A stretch of DNA of 64,000 nt from assembly GCF_014649715.1 (NCBI RefSeq), contig NZ_BMTO01000016.1:115412-179411 (forward strand), written 5' to 3'. Shown piece by piece: positions 24,667 through 33,536 of this stretch. A program made the position numbers and the translations under genes. Position 1 is the first letter of the stretch, and the number at the start of each line of letters is the position of its first letter. The stretch is from Streptomyces lateritius (GTDB lineage: Bacteria; Actinomycetota; Actinomycetes; Streptomycetales; Streptomycetaceae). Below the pieces are notes generated by a model, which ran no database searches, had not been told where the DNA came from, and saw nothing but the letters and a program-made list of their open reading frames with translations.

Positions 24667-26100
24667 TTAGCCCATCTCCTCCAACGCCTTGCCCTTGGTC
24701 TCCTTGACGTACTTGAGCACGAAGGGGACGGAGAGCACGGCGAAGATCGTGTAGATCACGTAGGTGCCGGAGAGGTTCCAGTCCGCGAGGGACGGGAAGC
24801 TCGCGGTGATGGCCCAGTTGGCGATCCACTGGGCGGAGGCGGCGACACCGAGGGCGGCGGCGCGGATCCGGTTGGGGAACATCTCACCGAGGAAGACCCA
24901 GACCACCACGCCCCAGGAGAGGGCGAAGAAGAGCACGAAGACGTGGGCGGCGACGAGCGCCACGACGCCCTGGGTCTCGGGCAGCTTGCCGTCGACGAGG
25001 TCGGCGGAGAACGCCCAGGCCTCGAAGGCGAGGGCGACGGCCATGCCGACGGAGCCGACGAGCGCGAGCGGCTTGCGGCCGACCCGGTCGACCAGGACCA
25101 TCGCGATCACGGTGCCGACGATGTTGATGATCGACGTGGTGAACGAGTAGAAGAACGAGCTGGACGGGTCGATGCCGACCGACTGCCAGAGCGTCGCGGA
25201 GTAGTAGAAGGCGACGTTGATGCCGACGAGCTGCTGGAAGACCGAGAGTCCGATGCCGACCCAGACGATGGGGAGCAGCTTGAAGCGTCCCCCGGCGACG
25301 AGCAGGTCCCGGAAGGTGGACTTGTGCTCGCGCCGCATGGCCTGCTCGATCTCGGCGACGCGGTGGTCGAGGTCGACGCTGTGGCCCTCGACCTCGGCGA
25401 GGACCTCCTTGGCCTTGTCGACCTTGCCGACTGAGATCAAAAAGCGCGGGGACTCGGGGATCGCGAAGGAGAGCAGACCGTAGAGCAGGGCGGGGACCAC
25501 CATCACGCCGAGCATCCACTGCCAGGCTTCGAGGCCGCCGATCTCACCGCGCTGGTCGCCGTCGGCGAGCTGCAGGATGCCGTAGTTGACCAGCTGGGAG
25601 ATGGCGATGCCGATGACGATGGCGGCCTGCTGGAAGGAGCCGAGGCGGCCCCGGTAGGCGGCGGGGGCGACCTCCGCGATGTACGCGGGGCCGATGACCG
25701 ACGCCATGCCGATGGCGAAGCCGCCGACGATCCGCCAGAGGGCGAGGTCCCAGAGCGCGAAGGGCAGGGCCGAGCCGACGGCGCTGATGGAGAACAGCAC
25801 GGCGGCGATCTGCATGCAGCGGATGCGACCGATCTTGTCGGCCATCCGGCCGGCGGTCGCGGCACCGATGGCGCAGCCGATCAGGGCGATGGCGATGACC
25901 TGGGCCAGCGTGCCCGAGCCGATGTCGTAGCGGTCCCGGATAGCCTCGACGGCGCCGTTGATGACGGAGCTGTCGTAGCCGAAGAGGAAACCGCCCATCG
26001 CGGCGGACGCCGTGATGAAGATGACGTGGCCGAGGTGGTCCGGGTGGGCGGCTCGGCCTTCGGAAGGCGGCGGCGTGGGCGCCTGCGCGGTGCTGGTCAC
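24667..26100 (-). CDS. glcP: MFS sugar porter, GlcP-type glucose permease
   Basis: This 477-residue protein has 12 membrane segments and the sugar-porter signatures GGFLFGYDSSVINGA, GRMADKIGR, PESPRFLISVGK, QQLVGINVAFYYS and DRVGRKPL. It fits the glucose permease GlcP of S. coelicolor, where glucose enters by proton symport instead of the PTS. The GTG at 26100 follows AGGAG. The upstream region has a promoter embedded among palindromes, consistent with sugar-dependent control. Confidence 0.9.
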   Translation of the reverse strand: MTSTAQAPTPPPSEGRAAHPDHLGHVIFITASAAMGGFLFGYDSSVINGAVEAIRDRYDIGSGTLAQVIAIALIGCAIGAATAGRMADKIGRIRCMQIAAVLFSISAVGSALPFALWDLALWRIVGGFAIGMASVIGPAYIAEVAPAAYRGRLGSFQQAAIVIGIAISQLVNYGILQLADGDQRGEIGGLEAWQWMLGVMVVPALLYGLLSFAIPESPRFLISVGKVDKAKEVLAEVEGHSVDLDHRVAEIEQAMRREHKSTFRDLLVAGGRFKLLPIVWVGIGLSVFQQLVGINVAFYYSATLWQSVGIDPSSSFFYSFTTSIINIVGTVIAMVLVDRVGRKPLALVGSVGMAVALAFEAWAFSADLVDGKLPETQGVVALVAAHVFVLFFALSWGVVVWVFLGEMFPNRIRAAALGVAASAQWIANWAITASFPSLADWNLSGTYVIYTIFAVLSVPFVLKYVKETKGKALEEMG

Positions 26101-26197
26101 ATGGACTCCTGGAGGCTCCGGCAGCGTCGCCGGTGCGTGGGGGGCGAGCCCTTCCAGTGGCGCACAACTTCACGCCGCCCACCACTTGAAGGTAAAA

Positions 26198-26237
26198 GCA
26201 ACGTTGCAGAGACTATTCGTTCAAGTTTCGAAGTCAA
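26198..26237 (-). promoter_or_regulatory. glcP: glcP promoter with embedded palindromic operators
   Basis: On the minus strand TTGACT (26237-26232), a 16-base spacer and TAGTCT (26215-26210) form a near-consensus promoter. GTTCAAGTTTCGAA (26219-26232) fills the spacer and touches the minus-35 box, and GCAACGTTGC (26198-26207), a LacI-family-like palindrome, covers the expected start point. All are about 100-140 bases before glcP. Confidence 0.65.
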
Positions 26238-26281
26238 GAGGCGGGCTCCCGTGAATCTCAGGAGACGGCAAAGGACCTTGC

Positions 26282-26296
26282 GTTCAAGCTTTGAAC
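26282..26296. promoter_or_regulatory. Palindrome GTTCAAGCTTTGAAC upstream of the glcP promoter
   Basis: Six-base arms GTTCAA/TTGAAC surround GCT. Its left half repeats the GTTCAA half-site found inside the glcP promoter 63 bases away. It also lies just after the smc stop, so a weak terminator role is possible. Confidence 0.55.
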
Positions 26297-26314
26297 ATCG
26301 TCGGCAAGAGCCGC

Positions 26315-29300
26315 CTACCGCAGGCGTTGGCCGATGACCTTGGATACCCCGTCGCCCTGCATGGAAACGCCGTAGAGCGCGTCCGCGACCTCCATCGTCC
26401 GCTTCTGGTGCGTGATGACGATGAGCTGCGAGGATTCCTGCAGCTCCTGCATGATCCGGATCAGCCGCTGGAGGTTGGTGTCGTCGAGGGCCGCCTCCAC
26501 CTCGTCCATCACGTAGAACGGGCTGGGGCGGGCCTTGAAGATGGAGACGAGGAGCGCGACGGCGGTCAGCGAACGCTCGCCGCCGGAGAGCAGCGAGAGC
26601 CGCTTGACCTTCTTGCCCGGCGGGCGGGCCTCCACGTCGACGCCGGTGGTGAGCATGTTGTCGGGGTCGGTCAGGATGAGCCGCCCCTCGCCGCCGGGGA
26701 AGAGGCGCGAGAAGACGCCCTGGAACTCACGGGCGGTGTCCCGGTACGCCTCCGTGAAGACCTGCTCGACGCGTACGTCGACCTCCTTCACCACCTGGAG
26801 GAGGTCGGCCCTCGTCTTCTTCAGGTCCTCAAGCTGCTCGGACAGGAACTGATGGCGCTCCTCCAGCGCCGCGAACTCCTCGAGGGCGAGCGGATTCACC
26901 TTTCCGAGCTGCTGATATGCCCGTTCGGCGGTTTTGAGCCGTTTCTCCTGCTCCGCCCGTACGAAGGGCCGGGGCTGGTTGCGCGGGTGCTCCGGATCCT
27001 CCGGGAGCTCCTCTCCCTCGGCGGGCGGTGACGGCGGTACGAGCTGATGGGGGCCGTACTCGGAGACGAGACCGGCCGGCTCGACCCCCAGCTCCTCCAG
27101 GGCCCTGGTCTCCAGCTGCTCGATCCGCAGGCGCTTCTCCGCGCCGAGGACCTCGCCCCGGTGGACGGAGTCGGTGAGTTTGTCGAGCTCGGCCTTCAGT
27201 TCGCGGCCCCGGCCGCGCGCGGCGGCCAGCCCCTGCTCGCGGGCGTTCTTGGCGGCTTCCGCGAGCGCGCGCTCCCGTTCGGCCCGGACCAGGGACACCT
27301 CGATGTGGGCCAGGAGCCCGCGCGCTCCGGCGGCGACGGCGGTGGCGACCTCGGCCTCGTGGCGCATCCGGGCGCGGCGCTGCTCGGCACGCGCGCGTGC
27401 CTCGCGTTCGGCGCGGGCGGCCCGGTCGAGGGAGTCGGCGCGGCCGGCGAGGCCCTTGACGCGTTCCTCGTGGGTACGGAGCTGGAGCCGGGCCTCCATC
27501 TCGGTCTGGCGGGCGTTGGCGCCGTCGGCGGCGAGCCGGTCACGGACGGAGGTGTCCGGCTCCTCCTCCGCCGGGGTCTCCTCGGCCACGAGCAGTCGCT
27601 CGGTCAGCTCCTCGGCCTCGTACAGCGCCTTCTCCAGCGCCTCCTCGGCGCGGGCGACGGCCGCGGCGGTCCGCTCGGCCTCGCCGGCGGCTCCCCGCGC
27701 CTGCCCCGCGAGCCGGCCGAACTCCTTGGCGACGGCCGACTTCTCCCGGTCCGCGGCCCGGCGGCGCTCGGCCAGCTCCTCGACGAGCGCGGCGGCGGCG
27801 CGACGGCGTTCGGTGGCCTCCCGCTGGGCGGCGGCCAGCTCCTCGCACCGTACGGCCAGCTCCTCCAGCTCGGCCGCGGCTTCGTCGACGGAGGCCTGCA
27901 CCTCCAGGAGGCTGGGCGCCCCGGCGGAGCCTCCGTGGGCGAAGTGCGCTCCGAGCAGGTCGCCTTCGGCGGTCACGGCGGTGAGGTGCGGGTGCGCGCG
28001 GACCAGTTCCTCGGCCTCCTCCAGCGTCCCGACGACGACGATCCCGTCGAGCAGCCGGCGTACGGCGCCCATGAGTGCGTCGGGTCCGCGGACCAGGGAG
28101 ACGGCGTGCGGGTACGGGTGCGCCGCAGGACTCGGGGAGGGCGCGGGCCCGTGGGCGGGCAGGGTGGCTCGGCCCGCGGCCGACGCGGCGTCCGGCGCGG
28201 GCCCGTCCGTGCGGGAGGCGGGTGTCCGGGGCTCGGCGGCCGCGGTCGCCTGCGGCGACGGAGAGGGCCCCGCCTCCGGGCCCATCGTGGCGGCGGGCCC
28301 GTACGCCTCCGCTCCCGTCAGGAGCAGCGCCGCGCGGCCCGCGTCCTGCTTGCGCAGCAGGCGCAGGGCCTCGACCGCCGAGGCGGGGCCGGAGACGGCG
28401 AGGGCGTCCGCCGCCGCGCCGAGGGCGGCGGCGAGGGGGATCTCGCACCCGGGGGTGACCGTGAGCAGCTCCGCGGCAGGACCGAGCAGTCCGCCCAGGC
28501 TGTCGCGCGCACCGAGCAGCGCGCCCGTACCGTCCTTGCGGCGCAGGCCCAGGGAGAGCGCCTCGTGCCGGGCCCGGGTCGCGGCCCGGCGGCGGTCGGC
28601 CTCGGTGGCGGACTCGCGGGCGGCCGTGAACGCGGCCTCCGCCTGGGCGAGGTCCCGGCGGGCGGCTTCGTACCGCTCCCCCAGCTCCGTGTCGTCCGCT
28701 TCGAGCCCGTCGACCTCGGCCTTGAGCTGTTCGTACTCCTCCTGCGCGGCGACCGCCCGTTCCCGGGCCTCGTCCCTGGCGGCGGCGAGGCGGTCGATCT
28801 CGGCCTGGGCGGACGCTGCGCGCGAACGGGCCGCGTTGACCTGGCCGTGGAGCCGGGCGAGCCCCTCGCGCCGGTCGGCGATGGCGCGGGCCACGTCCTT
28901 GAGCCTGCGTTCCTCGGCCGCCAGCTCGCGTTCCAGGTCGGCGCGGTGGGCGACCGTGTCCTCCAGGGCCCGCTCGGCGGCCTCCAGCGCGGCCGCGAGC
29001 TCCGCCTCCTGCTCGCGGATACGGGCGGCCTCGCGTTCCATGTCCTCCGGATCGCGTCCGCGACGCTCCTCGGGTGGCTGGGCGGTCGCGCTCTTCACGC
29101 GCGCGTCGGCCAGCGAGACGGTGCCCCGCACGCGCTCGGCGAGCTGGGAGAGTTCGTACCAGGTCTGCTGTCCGAGCTGGAGTCGCGGGGCGAGGCGGCG
29201 CACCTCGTCCTCCAGGTCCGCCTCCGTCGCCAGCGCCGCCTTCAGCTCGCGCTCGGTGCTCTCCTTGCGCTCCTTGAGGGCGGCCTCGTCGGCGACCTCG

Positions 29301-30028
29301 GCCTCCAGCGCCTCCTGGAGTCTTACGAGATCGTCGGAGAGGAGCCGCAGACGGGCGTCGCGCAGGTCGGCCTGGATGACGGCGGCCCGGCGGGCGACCG
29401 CGGCCTGCCGGCCGAGCGGTTTGAGCTGCCGCCGCAGTTCGTCGGTGAGGTCCTGCACGCGCGCGAGGTTGGCCTGCATCGCGTCCAGCTTCCGCAGCGC
29501 CTTCTCCTTGCGCTTGCGGTGCTTGAGGACGCCGGCCGCCTCCTCGATGAAGGCGCGGCGGCCCATCGGGTCGGCGTGCAAGACGGAGTCGAGCTGACCC
29601 TGGCCGACGATGACGTGCATCTCGCGGCCGATGCCGGAGTCGGAGAGCAGGTCCTGGATGTCCAGGAGCCGGCAGGTGTCGCCGTTGATCTGGTACTCGC
29701 TGCTGCCGCCCCGGAACATGATCCGGGTGATCGTGACCTCGGCGTAGTCGATGGGCAGCGCGCCGTCGGAGTTGTCGATGGTGAGCGAGACCTCGGCGCG
29801 GCCGAGCGGCGGCCGGCCGGTCGTGCCGGCGAAGATGACGTCCTCCATCTTGCCGCCGCGCAGCGACTTGGCACCCTGCTCCCCCATGACCCAGGAGAGC
29901 GCGTCCACGACGTTCGACTTGCCCGATCCGTTGGGGCCCACGACGCAGGTGATTCCGGGTTCGAACCGCAGCGTGGTGGCGGAGGCGAACGATTTGAAAC
30001 CGCGGAGGGTCAGGGCCTTGAGATGCAC
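26315..30028 (-). CDS. smc: Chromosome segregation protein SMC
   Basis: This 1237-residue ATPase has Walker A GPNGSGKSNVVDAL near residue 32, two long coiled coils, a hinge at about residues 500-690, the signature LSLLSGGERSLTAVAL and Walker B PFYVMDEVEAALD. It condenses and segregates chromosomes with ScpAB. It is longer than I recall for S. coelicolor SMC (about 1186), and the excess corresponds to a Pro/Ser/Ala-rich insert of about 60 residues in the hinge (nucleotides about 28109-28300). The start MHLKALTLRGFKSFASAT is the family standard. Confidence 0.96.
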   Translation of the reverse strand: MHLKALTLRGFKSFASATTLRFEPGITCVVGPNGSGKSNVVDALSWVMGEQGAKSLRGGKMEDVIFAGTTGRPPLGRAEVSLTIDNSDGALPIDYAEVTITRIMFRGGSSEYQINGDTCRLLDIQDLLSDSGIGREMHVIVGQGQLDSVLHADPMGRRAFIEEAAGVLKHRKRKEKALRKLDAMQANLARVQDLTDELRRQLKPLGRQAAVARRAAVIQADLRDARLRLLSDDLVRLQEALEAEVADEAALKERKESTERELKAALATEADLEDEVRRLAPRLQLGQQTWYELSQLAERVRGTVSLADARVKSATAQPPEERRGRDPEDMEREAARIREQEAELAAALEAAERALEDTVAHRADLERELAAEERRLKDVARAIADRREGLARLHGQVNAARSRAASAQAEIDRLAAARDEARERAVAAQEEYEQLKAEVDGLEADDTELGERYEAARRDLAQAEAAFTAARESATEADRRRAATRARHEALSLGLRRKDGTGALLGARDSLGGLLGPAAELLTVTPGCEIPLAAALGAAADALAVSGPASAVEALRLLRKQDAGRAALLLTGAEAYGPAATMGPEAGPSPSPQATAAAEPRTPASRTDGPAPDAASAAGRATLPAHGPAPSPSPAAHPYPHAVSLVRGPDALMGAVRRLLDGIVVVGTLEEAEELVRAHPHLTAVTAEGDLLGAHFAHGGSAGAPSLLEVQASVDEAAAELEELAVRCEELAAAQREATERRRAAAALVEELAERRRAADREKSAVAKEFGRLAGQARGAAGEAERTAAAVARAEEALEKALYEAEELTERLLVAEETPAEEEPDTSVRDRLAADGANARQTEMEARLQLRTHEERVKGLAGRADSLDRAARAEREARARAEQRRARMRHEAEVATAVAAGARGLLAHIEVSLVRAERERALAEAAKNAREQGLAAARGRGRELKAELDKLTDSVHRGEVLGAEKRLRIEQLETRALEELGVEPAGLVSEYGPHQLVPPSPPAEGEELPEDPEHPRNQPRPFVRAEQEKRLKTAERAYQQLGKVNPLALEEFAALEERHQFLSEQLEDLKKTRADLLQVVKEVDVRVEQVFTEAYRDTAREFQGVFSRLFPGGEGRLILTDPDNMLTTGVDVEARPPGKKVKRLSLLSGGERSLTAVALLVSIFKARPSPFYVMDEVEAALDDTNLQRLIRIMQELQESSQLIVITHQKRTMEVADALYGVSMQGDGVSKVIGQRLR

Positions 30029-30153
30029 GCATCCTGACTCTACCGGGGCGCGTGCGTTTCACCCATGAAGGCGCAGGGCAGACCCTCCAGCAAGGCTGGA
30101 CGGACGGGGGGCACAGGGCGAGGCGCCCGGGAGCTCGACGGGGCTCAAGAGAG

Positions 30154-30175
30154 AAGGGACGCCGAAGCGTCCCTT
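30154..30175 (-). terminator. Terminator after the small coiled-coil gene
   Basis: AAGGGACGC (30154-30162) and GCGTCCCTT (30167-30175) pair exactly around CGAA. On the minus strand it is followed by a CT-rich run. It separates the 71-residue gene from smc. Confidence 0.8.
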
Positions 30176-30232
30176 GCAATGTCCCGCTGTGCTGGCGAGA
30201 GTGTTTCTCACCTGGCCCTGTGGGCTGAGGCG

Positions 30233-30448
30233 TCAGGTGAGCGCAGGCTCCGCCTGGGGAACGTCGAGGTCAATGCTGTTCAGCAGCGACTCTCCGTGCT
30301 GAGCGGCGGCGGCGTTGAGCGCGTCGTTCTCGGACTGAATCCGTACAAGCTCGGACTCGAGGTCCTGGACGCGCTGCTGAAGCCGTCGCATCTCGGCGAG
30401 GAGTCGCGGGTCGGAGCCGCCGACGTAACCGAGAAGCGCCTTTGCCAT
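30233..30448 (-). CDS. Small coiled-coil protein of unknown function
   Basis: This 71-residue protein begins MAKALLGYVGGSDPRLLAEM and continues as one amphipathic helix with heptad leucines (RRLQQRVQDLESELVRIQSE), ending in an acidic tail. It has no membrane segment. I recognise it as a conserved streptomycete small protein but know no function; a coiled-coil dimer is likely. GGAGGA precedes the ATG. It is a separate unit between acyP and smc. Confidence 0.75.
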   Translation of the reverse strand: MAKALLGYVGGSDPRLLAEMRRLQQRVQDLESELVRIQSENDALNAAAAQHGESLLNSIDLDVPQAEPALT

Positions 30449-30843
30449 GATGGATGGTCCTCCACACTGAGTGACCGACCGAAGCGGTGTGGGTCGTGAG
30501 GGATTTCGCACCCGCGGTGCTCGGCAGTACATCTTGTCGTGCCGGATTTACTGCCAAACAGCTAAGGTGCGCGGGGCTTCCAGAGTCTCACCAAAAAGTT
30601 TGACGGTCAACACGATCACGCCCCGTATCCAGGGGCGACCGGGGGGCTGCGGTCGGCGGAACGGCCGACGGCGCCTCTCGACACGGTGCCTCGGGGGCTA
30701 TGGAGATCATCCTTGCGCGCCACGCCTCGCAAGGCAAGACCTTCTCGGTAACCACCAGGTCGTTCCCACTTCAGCTGGGCTTCTTCGAACGTCCGCCCGG
30801 AGGGCTCCGGGGACCAGTGGGCGGAGCCCTGTCGGCAAGATCG
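30449..30843. other. 395-bp intergenic region between the coiled-coil gene and acyP
   Basis: No gene is convincing here. It holds an inverted repeat GGCAGTA/TACTGCC (30523-30529 and 30549-30555) near the likely promoter of the small coiled-coil gene, a palindrome TTGACGGTCAA (30600-30610), and a 9-bp hairpin (30801-30809 with 30822-30830) that may end acyP transcription. Confidence 0.55.
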
Positions 30844-31125
30844 TCAGCGGATCGCGAAGCCGTCGTACCCGCCGCGCGGGGTGTCCCAGATCTCAGTGAC
30901 GCCGTCTACGCGCCCGGGAGTGTCGTCGGACCGGAGCCAGTCGAGGAGACGGTGGCAATTCTCACTCGGCCCCTCGGCCACGACCTGGACCCGTCCGTCG
31001 TCGAGGTTGAGGGCGAAGCCGACGAGGCCTCCGATCTCCAGCGCGTTTGCCCTGGTGAACCAGCGGAAGCCCACTCCCTGTACTCGGCCGCGCACCCAGG
31101 CGGTCAGCCGTACGTCTTCGTTCAT
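30844..31125 (-). CDS. acyP: Acylphosphatase
   Basis: This 93-residue enzyme has the two acylphosphatase signatures: GRVQGVGFRWFT, with the phosphate-binding Arg, and VGFALNLDDGRVQVVAEG, with the catalytic Asn. It hydrolyses acyl phosphates in the cytoplasm. Length is normal. It stands alone, divergent from the CAP-domain gene. Confidence 0.95.
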   Translation of the reverse strand: MNEDVRLTAWVRGRVQGVGFRWFTRANALEIGGLVGFALNLDDGRVQVVAEGPSENCHRLLDWLRSDDTPGRVDGVTEIWDTPRGGYDGFAIR

Positions 31126-31318
31126 GGCTGCACGCTAACGGTCCGATTGCCCGAGGAGCACACCAGCCCCGCGCGTCATGGCGTACAGTCCCGACCGGAC
31201 GAGCCTCACCCGTTCGGACGCGCCCCGGGAGACGGACCGCGTCACGGAGGTGACACGGGCCCGTCGCAGTCTCCACAGAAGCAAAGATCAGCAAACAGGT
31301 CGTCAGGAAGGCAGAGCA

Positions 31319-32344
31319 ATGGGACGCCATCGTCGCTCCGGCGCCGCGCCCGCCGCAGAAGAGTACGCGGCCGGTTCGGACCGCCGGCACCCGGGTGCCC
31401 GCAGCAAGAAGCGGGGCATGCCGGTGCGCACCGGTCTGCTCGGCGCCTCGGCCGCCGTGGCGGTCGGCGCGGTCGCCGTCGCCGCGGGCCTGCTTCCCGG
31501 CGGGGACACCTCCACGGTCGGCAGCGCAGGCTCGGAGAAGCAGCGGCAGACCCAGTCCCGGCAGGCCCCGGAGCTGACGACACAGGGTGGATCCTCGGCG
31601 ACCCCGACGAACGGGTCCTCGAACCCGGCGCCGGGGTCCTCGACCCCGGCCGAGGGCTCCGCCAGGACGTCCTCGCCCTCCGCCACCCCCTCCCCTTCCG
31701 CGACCCCGTCGAAGGCCCCGGCCAAGACCCCGGCGAAGACCCCCGCGCCGAAGCCGTCGAAGACGGCCGCGACGGTCACACCGAAGAAGCCGGCGGCCCC
31801 GAAGCCCACGCCGGCACGCACCCGCACGGCCACCCCTGAGCCGACGCCGCCCAAGCCGGCCCCGCCCAAGCCGACGCCGCCGAAGCCCAAGCCGCCGAAG
31901 CCCAAGCCGGCCCCGACGACCGAGAAGCCCGTCGTGCGACCCCCGTCCACACCGACGGTCTCCCGCGACGCGGCCGCCGAGGCGGAGGTCGTCCGCCTGG
32001 TCAACGTGGAGCGGGCCAAGGTCGGCTGCACCCCGGTCAACTCCGACGCCCGGCTCGCGGCCCTCGCCGACGCCTTCAGCGAGGACATGGCCCGGCGCGG
32101 TTTCTTCGACCACACGGACCCCGACGGGGCCACCCCGTGGGAGCGCGCCGCCCGGGCGGGCATATCGGGCATGGCCGGCGAGAACATCGCCCGCGGCCAA
32201 GTGGACGCCGCGGCCGTGATGGCCTCGTGGATGAACAGCGACGGCCACCGCGCGAACATCCTGAACTGCGACTACCGGACCATGGGCGTCGGCGTCCACT
32301 TCGCCGCCGGCGGCCCGTGGTGGACCCAGGACTTCGGCTTCTGA
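31319..32344 (+). CDS. Secreted or membrane-anchored CAP/SCP-domain protein
   Basis: This 341-residue protein has a basic N terminus, a hydrophobic segment (GLLGASAAVAVGAVAVAAGLL, about residues 39-60), a long Pro/Thr/Lys/Ala linker with PPKP repeats (about 75-205) and a C-terminal CAP domain with HTDPDG, GENIARGQ, WMNSDGHRANILN and WTQDFG. Such domains are extracellular; the linker would span the cell wall. Enzymatic activity is unproven for the family. The ATG at 31319 follows AGGAAGG; the open frame runs 47 residues further upstream but without a site. Confidence 0.88.
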   Translation: MGRHRRSGAAPAAEEYAAGSDRRHPGARSKKRGMPVRTGLLGASAAVAVGAVAVAAGLLPGGDTSTVGSAGSEKQRQTQSRQAPELTTQGGSSATPTNGSSNPAPGSSTPAEGSARTSSPSATPSPSATPSKAPAKTPAKTPAPKPSKTAATVTPKKPAAPKPTPARTRTATPEPTPPKPAPPKPTPPKPKPPKPKPAPTTEKPVVRPPSTPTVSRDAAAEAEVVRLVNVERAKVGCTPVNSDARLAALADAFSEDMARRGFFDHTDPDGATPWERAARAGISGMAGENIARGQVDAAAVMASWMNSDGHRANILNCDYRTMGVGVHFAAGGPWWTQDFGF

Positions 32345-32368
32345 GCCGTACGGACCGAGCCGCGAGGA

Positions 32369-32416
32369 CACAGCGAAGGGCCCCGTCACCGGTCGGTGAC
32401 GGGGCCCTTCGCTGTG
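32369..32416. terminator. Perfect 22-bp stem, bidirectional terminator
   Basis: Arms 32369-32390 and 32395-32416 are exact complements with a GGTC loop. It sits between converging genes (CAP protein and flavodoxin-like protein) and is the longest perfect hairpin I found in the window. Confidence 0.9.
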
Positions 32417-32435
32417 AGTCGCCGTGTCGGCGGGA

Positions 32436-33020
32436 TCAGGCGGCGGACCTGCCGGTCACGAAGGTGCGGGCCGTCTCGGCGACGCGGCGGCCGAGGTGTT
32501 CGGCGGTTGCGAGGTCGGCCTTGTGGACGCCCTCCGGGCCCAGGTCGTTGTGGGTCTGGGCGGCGGCACCGGAGAAGAAGCCGAGGCGGTTGATGTCGTT
32601 CTCGGAGGCCTCGGTGGTGTTCCAGCCCGGCTTCAGGCCGAGGTTCACCCACGTCATGCCGTGCTGGGCGGCGAGGGTCTGGAAGAACTGCAGCGTGTGC
32701 AGCTTGTCGCCGCTCTTGGATGCGGAGTTGGTGAATCCGGCGGCCAGCTTGTCGATCCAGGCGTCGGTGAACCAGCGCTTCGAGGTCTCCTCGGCGAACG
32801 TGTGGAACGCGCCGGAGGCGGTGCCCATGTAGGTGGGCGAACCGAAGACGATCGCGTCGGAGGCGTCGAGCAGCTCCCACTGGGCGTCGGTGATCTCGTC
32901 GACCTTGATCAGGTGCACGGTGGCGCCGGCCTCGGCCGCACCGGCGCGGACGGCGTCGGCGACGACGGCGGTGTGGCCGAAGCCCGAGTGGTAGGCGATG
33001 GAGACGACGGGCGTGGTCAT
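32436..33020 (-). CDS. Flavodoxin-fold NAD(P)H-dependent oxidoreductase (WrbA-like)
   Basis: This 194-residue protein starts TTPVVSIAYHSGFGHTAVVA, where S-G-F-G-H-T binds FMN phosphate, and has the flavodoxin segment GSPTYMGTASGAFHTF and GFFSGAAAQ. It is likely an FMN-dependent quinone reductase. The ATG at 33020 follows GAGGAG. It is divergent from an HxlR-family gene with palindromes between them, the usual regulator-target arrangement. Confidence 0.88.
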   Translation of the reverse strand: MTTPVVSIAYHSGFGHTAVVADAVRAGAAEAGATVHLIKVDEITDAQWELLDASDAIVFGSPTYMGTASGAFHTFAEETSKRWFTDAWIDKLAAGFTNSASKSGDKLHTLQFFQTLAAQHGMTWVNLGLKPGWNTTEASENDINRLGFFSGAAAQTHNDLGPEGVHKADLATAEHLGRRVAETARTFVTGRSAA

Positions 33021-33062
33021 GGTGGGGCTCCTCATCGGCAAGCGGAACGACAAGAAGTAGAG

Positions 33063-33099
33063 CACTAACTTCTGGTTAGCGCAACCTGCGATATTGCGC
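33063..33099. promoter_or_regulatory. Probable HxlR operators between the divergent pair
   Basis: CTAAC-ttctg-GTTAG (33065-33079) is symmetric, and GCGCAA (33079-33084) pairs with TTGCGC (33094-33099) across nine bases. Both lie in the 119-base gap serving both promoters, where an HxlR repressor would bind. Confidence 0.6.
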
Positions 33100-33139
33100 A
33101 CCCTGACAGTCAGCGCTGCGTACGCGTATGGTAGAGGTC

Positions 33140-33523
33140 ATGAATGACGACCTCGTGTTCGACGTGTTCGCCCGTGCCTGCGCTTCGCGCGAGACGCTGG
33201 AGCATGTGACGGGCCGCTGGGGCTCGCTCACCCTGGGGGCGCTGTACGAGGGCTCGTTCCGCTTCAACGAGCTGCGCCGCAGGGTCGACGGCGTCAGCGA
33301 GAAGATGCTGTCGCAGACGCTGCACGCGCTGGAGCGCGACGGGCTCGTCCACCGCGAGGCGCAGCCGACCAATCCGCCGCGCGTCGACTACCGGCTGACA
33401 CCCCTGGGACGCGAGATCGCGGAGCAGCTGCGTGGCCTGATCGACCTGGTCGAGGGCCGGATGCCGCAGGTGCTGGCGGCGCGCGGGAACTACGACGCCG
33501 AGCGCACCCCCGCCGCACCCTGA
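33140..33523 (+). CDS. HxlR-family winged-helix transcriptional regulator
   Basis: This 127-residue protein has the HxlR winged helix: ETLEHVTGRWGSLTLGALYEG, FNELRRRVDGVSEKMLSQTL (recognition helix) and DYRLTPLGREIAEQL. A single Cys near the N terminus (ARACASRE) is placed as in thiol-sensing members, which suggests redox or electrophile sensing, unproven. The ATG at 33140 follows AGAGG; an ATG four codons earlier is less well placed. Its likely target is the divergent flavodoxin-like gene. Confidence 0.88.
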   Translation: MNDDLVFDVFARACASRETLEHVTGRWGSLTLGALYEGSFRFNELRRRVDGVSEKMLSQTLHALERDGLVHREAQPTNPPRVDYRLTPLGREIAEQLRGLIDLVEGRMPQVLAARGNYDAERTPAAP

Positions 33524-33536
33524 CGGGCGGACGCCG

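Noticed and set aside
27047..30037. 996-codon plus-strand frame across smc
   Set aside because: Shadow of the SMC gene; composition is not protein-like and there is no ribosome site.
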